Assembly: GCA_947177345.1 (NCBI GenBank)
Contig: CAMWUB010000053.1
Coordinates: forward strand, 1 to 7,877
Origin: an uncultured Ruminococcus sp.
GTDB taxonomy: Bacteria > Bacillota > Clostridia > Oscillospirales > Ruminococcaceae
Length of the DNA stretch: 7,877 nucleotides
Reading direction: 5' to 3'
Part shown: positions 4,391 through 7,877 of the stretch, one piece after another
Layout of the letters: every line of letters begins with the position of its first letter
How positions within the stretch are numbered: the first letter of the stretch is position 1
Made by a program: the position numbers and the translations under genes
The notes under the pieces: generated by a model
Told to the model about the DNA's origin: nothing
The model's database searches: none
The model's input: only the letters and a program-made list of their open reading frames with translations

Positions 4391-5539
4391 TCAGGAAAGT
4401 TTAAGAATCTGTACGGCTTCCGGAAGTACAAGTTTTCCGTCAACACGTTCCTTTGCGACAAAACCAATCATACCGTTTCCGGCAAAAAGTTCATTAAGCT
4501 GTTTGAATGAACGTGAACCTCTGTCGCCGATATTGTAATATTTGAAATCGCCAAAAGCAATGGAATTATCCGGAGCGTATGCGGAAGTATATACAGTATA
4601 TCCCAGTACTTTATCAGGTTCGCCTGCCTGATAGGACGGTTGCCAGAGATACGCACCGTTATTATCCTTGAGTTTGCGGAGTAATCCTAAAGTCTTATCG
4701 TTCATGATAAATACAGCATTCTTACGATACGGACGTTTAAGAGCATATACAAGGTCTATGACGTCATCTGTCTTGACAGCACCACCAAGAGTTCCGGCAA
4801 GCTGTCCGCCACCGGTTGCATTGAAAATACCGGTCGGCTTGCCTGTACCGTCACCATTAAGAAATGCATCTTCTTCAGCATTTGCGATAGCCTTTCCGAA
4901 CTGTGTAAGCAGATAATTTTCAAGTCCGAATGCATTATCACAAAGAAGTTCTTCCGTAACCTTAACGGCAACGTGAAGTTTATGTGCGTCCATGAGAATC
5001 TGGTCAAAAGTAGCATCTCCCCATGTAAGAGCCTTACCCTCTTCAATCCAGGCGGCAGCAGGTTTCGTAGCGGCTACATTTATTCTGTGTTCACCGCTTG
5101 TAGTGATTCTCGTTGCGAGTTTACGAATAATATTTTCTTCGTCGAGAACGTCAATAAGTCGACGGTCATACTCAACCGGTACAAGATAACCACCGTCAGA
5201 ATCGACACCTTCCTGAAGAATGTTGCTTATCTGCTTGAAATTGGTACGGAGTGCGGTAAGCATAGCATTTTTGTATTCGTCGGAAGCTCTGCCAGTTTTA
5301 GTGTTTGGCTTGTTAAGAATGGGTTCAGAAGTCGGCTTATTGAGTTTATTGCCGAGTGCCGAAAGGTTTTCAAGGCGGTTTATTTCCTTACCGAAAGCAA
5401 TAATTTCAGCTTCCATTTTGTCGTAAGTCTTGCCGTCTTCTTCGGAAAGCACACCGTCTGAAGTTCTTTTGCTATCGAGGAAGTCATGGGCTTTATCCCA
5501 TGCTTTCGCTCTTTTTTCCATAAGTTCCTGAATAGTCAT
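4391..5539 (-). CDS. Major capsid protein, HK97 fold
   Basis: The main shell protein, 382 residues. Residues 1 to about 65 are charged and helical (ELMEKRAKAWDKAHDF, LENLSALGNKL), typical of the delta domain that acts as internal scaffold and is removed by the prohead protease. A low-complexity linker follows to about residue 90. The shell domain begins near GVDSDGGYLVPVEYDRRLID (111-130) and includes AAWIEEGKALTWGDATFDQ, the LHVAVKVTEELL strand, the NAEEDAFLNGDGTGKPTGI segment typical of HK97-family capsids, and the closing VDGKLVLPEAVQILKLS. GGAGG at 5547-5551 stands 7 bases before ATG 5539. It directly follows the protease gene, as in HK97. No defect seen. Confidence 0.95.
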   Translation of the reverse strand: MTIQELMEKRAKAWDKAHDFLDSKRTSDGVLSEEDGKTYDKMEAEIIAFGKEINRLENLSALGNKLNKPTSEPILNKPNTKTGRASDEYKNAMLTALRTNFKQISNILQEGVDSDGGYLVPVEYDRRLIDVLDEENIIRKLATRITTSGEHRINVAATKPAAAWIEEGKALTWGDATFDQILMDAHKLHVAVKVTEELLCDNAFGLENYLLTQFGKAIANAEEDAFLNGDGTGKPTGIFNATGGGQLAGTLGGAVKTDDVIDLVYALKRPYRKNAVFIMNDKTLGLLRKLKDNNGAYLWQPSYQAGEPDKVLGYTVYTSAYAPDNSIAFGDFKYYNIGDRGSRSFKQLNELFAGNGMIGFVAKERVDGKLVLPEAVQILKLS

Positions 5540-5553
5540 TTTAATTCCTCCAA

Positions 5554-6285
5554 TCAGTATTTTAATAAGTTAAGTCTTTTTTCAAGCTGTTCAATAGGTA
5601 CGCTGTTTGCGTATGCGGAAACTTTCTTCATGAAAGAGTTACGTGACCTTGTAGCAGAAAAAGTCATAAGCTGAATATTTTCCGGCACTTTTTCGGGTTC
5701 AGATGTTTCTTTTTCTTCTTCCGGAGCAGGTGGAGTTTCTGCCTTTTTGTCAAAAAGAATATCGTCCACAAACCAAAGCTGTAAAGCCTTTTCAGTGTTC
5801 ATCCAGGTCTCCTCGTCCATAAGGCGTGATATTTTCGCACGGCTGAGATGTGTTTTCCTTACATAAGCGTTGATAATGCTTTCCTTGACTTCCTCAAGTA
5901 CAGCAATAGCCTTTTCAATATCGGATTTGTTACCATATGCAAAAGTCATAGGGTTGTGTATCATAATCATGCCGGTAGGTGATATTAAAGTTTCGTCGCC
6001 TGCCATTGCCACAACAGATGCCGCCGATGCCGCTATTCCGTCAATCTTGACTGTTATTTTTCCGTTATGGTTTCGGAGCATGGTGTAAATCTGACTTGCT
6101 GAAAAACAGTCGCCACCCGGACTGTTAAGCCATACTGTAAGATTTCCCTTTACTTTGGACAGTTCATCACGGAACATTTCCGGAGTAATCTCATCACCCC
6201 ACCATGTTTCGTCTGAAATAGGTCCGTTGAAAATAAGTTCTGCTTCGTTTTCGTCGGAGTTCCTGAATTGCCAGAATTTTTCCAT
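5554..6285 (-). CDS. ClpP-like prohead maturation protease
   Basis: A 243-residue ClpP-type serine protease that trims the capsid protein delta domain during head maturation. Motifs in order: NLTVWLNSPGGDCFSASQIY (48-67), the nucleophile region IDGIAASAAS with likely catalytic Ser87, MIMIHNP with catalytic His110, and a likely Asp157 in LMDEETWMN. A Pro/Glu-rich linker at 184-204 leads to the C-terminal segment PIEQLEKRLNLLKY, which is often seen as a scaffold-like tail on these proteases. AAAGGAGG stands upstream of ATG 6285. The gene begins 3 bases after the stop of the original (unmutated) portal frame, so it normally relies on coupling to the portal gene. The new portal stop lies about 150 bases upstream and could weaken that coupling. 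Confidence 0.94.
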   Translation of the reverse strand: MEKFWQFRNSDENEAELIFNGPISDETWWGDEITPEMFRDELSKVKGNLTVWLNSPGGDCFSASQIYTMLRNHNGKITVKIDGIAASAASVVAMAGDETLISPTGMIMIHNPMTFAYGNKSDIEKAIAVLEEVKESIINAYVRKTHLSRAKISRLMDEETWMNTEKALQLWFVDDILFDKKAETPPAPEEEKETSEPEKVPENIQLMTFSATRSRNSFMKKVSAYANSVPIEQLEKRLNLLKY

Positions 6286-6288
6286 AGT

Positions 6289-6441
6289 TTATTCCTCCTT
6301 TTCATTTGATTTTGCAAATGCACCTGCATCAGCGAGTTTTGTGAAACTGCCGTTACACAGATACAGGTCACCGCCTTCTTCTGACGGTATACGGTTAAGT
6401 TCTTCGAGGTCACGTATATCATTGGCGGACAGCCAGCCATT
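6289..6441 (-). pseudogene. Detached C-terminal end of the portal gene, after an in-frame stop
   Basis: The 50 codons after the TAA at 6444-6442 continue in the same frame and look like a normal portal C-terminus: NGWLSANDIRDLEELNRIP, then EEGGDLYLCN and KLADAGAFAKSNEKEE, ending at a second TAA (6291-6289). Relatives read through this point as RQNGWLS. A change of one base (CAA to TAA) would create the break. No good start lies in this part, so it is probably not made as a separate protein. Confidence 0.8.
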
Positions 6442-7533
6442 TTATCGAGCAGTGGCATAGCCTTGCATTCTGCTTGCGTAGTCGCCTCTTAAAAGTCCCT
6501 CAACGTTGAACTTTATGAAATACTGTCCTTTTTCGTTGTCTTTCAGAAGTGCTTTCTGTAATGCCTGCTCCCACCGGACAAGCCACGGGTCAAGAGTGTA
6601 TTTCACAAATTCAAGGCTTTGCTGTTCGATGTTGCTGAATGTCGCACGGTCGAGGTCTCCAATCATATGGAGCGGTACACGATACAGACGGGCGATTTCT
6701 TCAACCTGAAATTTTCTTGTCTCAAGAAACTGTGCCTCATTGTTAGGAATTGAAATCGGTTGATATTTCATGCCCTCTTCCAGTACGGCAACTTTGTGTG
6801 AATTTCCGTTACCGTAAGCGTTATGCCATGCTTTACGGATTTTTTCTGGGTCACTGATAACTCCAGGGTGTTCGAGAATACCGCTCGGACTTGCACCGTT
6901 TGCGAAGAATGTAGAGCCGTATTCCTCACAGGCAAGCGAAATACCGATAGCATTTTTTGCCATAGCAATAGGCGAATATCCTACAAGACCGTCAAAACCA
7001 AGTCCGGCAATATGCAGAATTTCTTTATCGTTCAGGATTATTTCACCCTGCTCTTTAAGATTCGGATTTGCTTCATCATACCGGCTGTATATGTAAATCA
7101 AGTTGTTGTGTTCGTCACGGTCAACTTTTACTCTGTCTGGTGTCAGCGGATAAAGTCCGGTAACATCTCCCCTGCCATTCCGGATAATCTGCGAGTAAGC
7201 ATTACCATAAATCAGCAGATGTGCCATAAGAGTTTCACGGAAAATAAAACTTGTCATCTCGTGATTAGGCTGGTCGTGTAGCAAAAAATAAAGAGGGTGC
7301 TTTATAGCCCTCTCCTTGCCGTTTTCTGTGTACTGGTAGACGTGTAGCGGTAATTGTGCCAGTGCTTCCGACAGTACACGCACACACGCATACACTACAG
7401 TATGCTGCATTGCCGTACGGTCATTGACCCGCTTTCCGCTGTTTGTCCGTCCGAAAAAGTAACTGTATGATGGACTATCATAACTGTTTTTAGGCTTGTC
7501 ACGGCTCTTGAAAAGCCCTTTGAAAATTCCCAT
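6442..7533 (-). CDS. Portal protein, HK97 family, truncated by an early stop
   Basis: The portal forms the 12-subunit ring through which DNA enters and leaves the head. At 363 residues it lacks the last 50 present in the same frame downstream. Recognisable parts: MGIFKGLFK, then NDRTAMQHTVVYACVRVLSE and LAQLPLHVYQ, the MTSFIFRETLMAHLLIYGNA helix, YPLTPDRVKVDRD, GLVGYSPIAMAKNAIG, and FQVEEIARLYRVPLHMIGDL with the SNIEQQSLEFVKYTLDPW segment near the end. ATG 7533 is chosen because GGAG (7546-7543) is 9 bases upstream; the in-frame TTG at 7548 overlaps that site. The missing end holds the conserved GWLSxNDxR motif, so function may be reduced or lost. All three stop codons end other genes here normally, which argues against stop recoding. 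A sequencing or assembly error is possible. Confidence 0.93.
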   Translation of the reverse strand: MGIFKGLFKSRDKPKNSYDSPSYSYFFGRTNSGKRVNDRTAMQHTVVYACVRVLSEALAQLPLHVYQYTENGKERAIKHPLYFLLHDQPNHEMTSFIFRETLMAHLLIYGNAYSQIIRNGRGDVTGLYPLTPDRVKVDRDEHNNLIYIYSRYDEANPNLKEQGEIILNDKEILHIAGLGFDGLVGYSPIAMAKNAIGISLACEEYGSTFFANGASPSGILEHPGVISDPEKIRKAWHNAYGNGNSHKVAVLEEGMKYQPISIPNNEAQFLETRKFQVEEIARLYRVPLHMIGDLDRATFSNIEQQSLEFVKYTLDPWLVRWEQALQKALLKDNEKGQYFIKFNVEGLLRGDYASRMQGYATAR

Positions 7534-7549
7534 AGAAATCAACTCCAAT

Positions 7550-7843
7550 CTATAAAATCAAAAGGTCACGGCTGTTATAAACACTTGCACCGGTATCGCC
7601 GACACCACAACGTACAACACGGTCAAGAGCCATTATCAAGGCTACTGCACCGTCTATTTTTTCGGTGGATTTTTCCTTGTCGGGTTTGATGTTTCCGGCA
7701 GGGTCACGCTTTATGAAAATGTTATCCATCATCCAACGCAGTACTGGATTACCATTGTGTGCAATTTTTCCCTCAAGAGTGAGTTTCATTAACTCTTTAG
7801 TCGGCGGTGACATATCCCTGAACAATGCTAACAACTTAAGCAT
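7550..7843 (-). CDS. Terminase large subunit, C-terminal part; upstream part interrupted
   Basis: The last part of the terminase large subunit, the DNA-packaging motor and nuclease. The piece FRDMSPPTKELMKLTLEGKI, then NGNPVLRWMMDN, AGNIKPDKEKSTEKIDGAVA and LIMALDRVV, is a textbook C-terminus of this family. Homology runs from the stop at 7550 up to codon TTC at 7822. Relatives have a glycine-rich lead (about FGQGF) before RDMSPP, but here the frame reads MLKLLALF and, to the window edge, FYLISFTYRVT, which I cannot match. The frame stays open to 7877. The start at ATG 7843 is therefore only where the frame allows one, with no convincing ribosome site. An intron, insertion element or other break at about 7822/7823 is likely. 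It ends 16 bases before the portal ATG. Confidence 0.85.
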   Translation of the reverse strand: MLKLLALFRDMSPPTKELMKLTLEGKIAHNGNPVLRWMMDNIFIKRDPAGNIKPDKEKSTEKIDGAVALIMALDRVVRCGVGDTGASVYNSRDLLIL

Positions 7844-7846
7844 TGT
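7822..7846. repeat. Hairpin-forming inverted repeat at the terminase junction
   Basis: ACAATGCT (7822-7829) and AGCATTGT (7839-7846) pair perfectly around a 9-base loop. One arm ends exactly where terminase homology begins. Such a hairpin is compatible with the 3' end of an intron or with the subterminal hairpin of an IS200/IS605-type element. Confidence 0.6.
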
Positions 7847-7877
7847 GACCCTGTATGTAAAAGAAATCAGATAGAAA

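Noticed and set aside
4973..5461. Plus-strand open frame of 162 codons opposite the capsid gene
   Set aside because: It is fully antisense to a textbook capsid gene, has no recognisable domain and no ribosome site of note.
6442..6444. Reassigned TAA codon (alternative genetic code)
   Set aside because: TAA ends the toxin, the tube protein, the gp10-like protein and others at their natural ends, and TAG and TGA are also used as stops.
6150..6458. Minus-strand open frame starting just before the portal stop, as a possible frameshifted portal tail
   Set aside because: The portal C-terminus continues in the original frame, not this one, and this frame overlaps the protease gene with no family resemblance.
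6823..7281. Plus-strand open frame of 152 codons opposite the portal gene
   Set aside because: It is antisense to clear portal coding sequence and looks like a mirror frame.

Overview
The window is a stretch of an integrated, tailed (siphovirus-type) phage genome. It reads almost entirely on the minus strand in the classic HK97-like late-gene order. From right to left the order is: terminase large subunit (3' part only), portal, ClpP-like prohead protease, major capsid protein, gp6-like connector, SPP1 gp16-like head closure protein, HK97 gp10-like protein, a small tail-terminator-like protein, phi13-family major tail (tube) protein, an HNH/AP2 homing endonuclease, the tail assembly chaperone pair gpG/gpGT joined by a -1 frameshift, and the N-terminus of the tape measure protein. 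Moderate-to-low GC, strong GGAGG-type ribosome binding sites, and protein sequences that resemble phi13-type prophages of Clostridia suggest a Firmicutes host. A gut or rumen Clostridia (Ruminococcus-like) is my guess from protein flavour, not something proven here.

The genes are packed with overlaps or gaps of a few bases, as expected for one late transcript that builds the head (portal, protease, capsid), the neck (three small connector proteins) and the tail (terminator, tube, chaperones, tape measure).

Several things break this routine layout. (1) A plus-strand toxin-antitoxin cassette (Phd/YefM-like antitoxin, RelE/ParE-like toxin) sits between gpGT and the tape measure. It has a near-consensus promoter, a strong two-way terminator, and a perfect 13-bp direct repeat at its two edges. 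One copy of the repeat holds the gpGT stop codon, so the uninterrupted ancestral junction can be read off directly. (2) An HNH nuclease gene with a zinc-ribbon-like N-terminus and an AP2 C-terminus lies between the tube protein and gpG. Its coding sequence contains a perfect 15-bp inverted repeat. (3) The portal gene has an in-frame TAA followed by 50 more codons of clearly portal-like sequence. A single CAA-to-TAA change would explain it. (4) At the right edge, terminase homology stops abruptly next to an 8-bp-stem hairpin. (5) At the left edge, the tape measure runs into unrelated codons and a stop after about 126 residues.

Points 4 and 5 suggest that further insertions (intron, insertion sequence or similar) lie just outside both ends. 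Together with the portal stop, they suggest either a decaying prophage or one loaded with intervening elements. Apart from the programmed frameshift, nothing in the core head and neck genes looks unusual. There is no gene-free stretch above 300 bases; no tRNA, rRNA or CRISPR array was seen.
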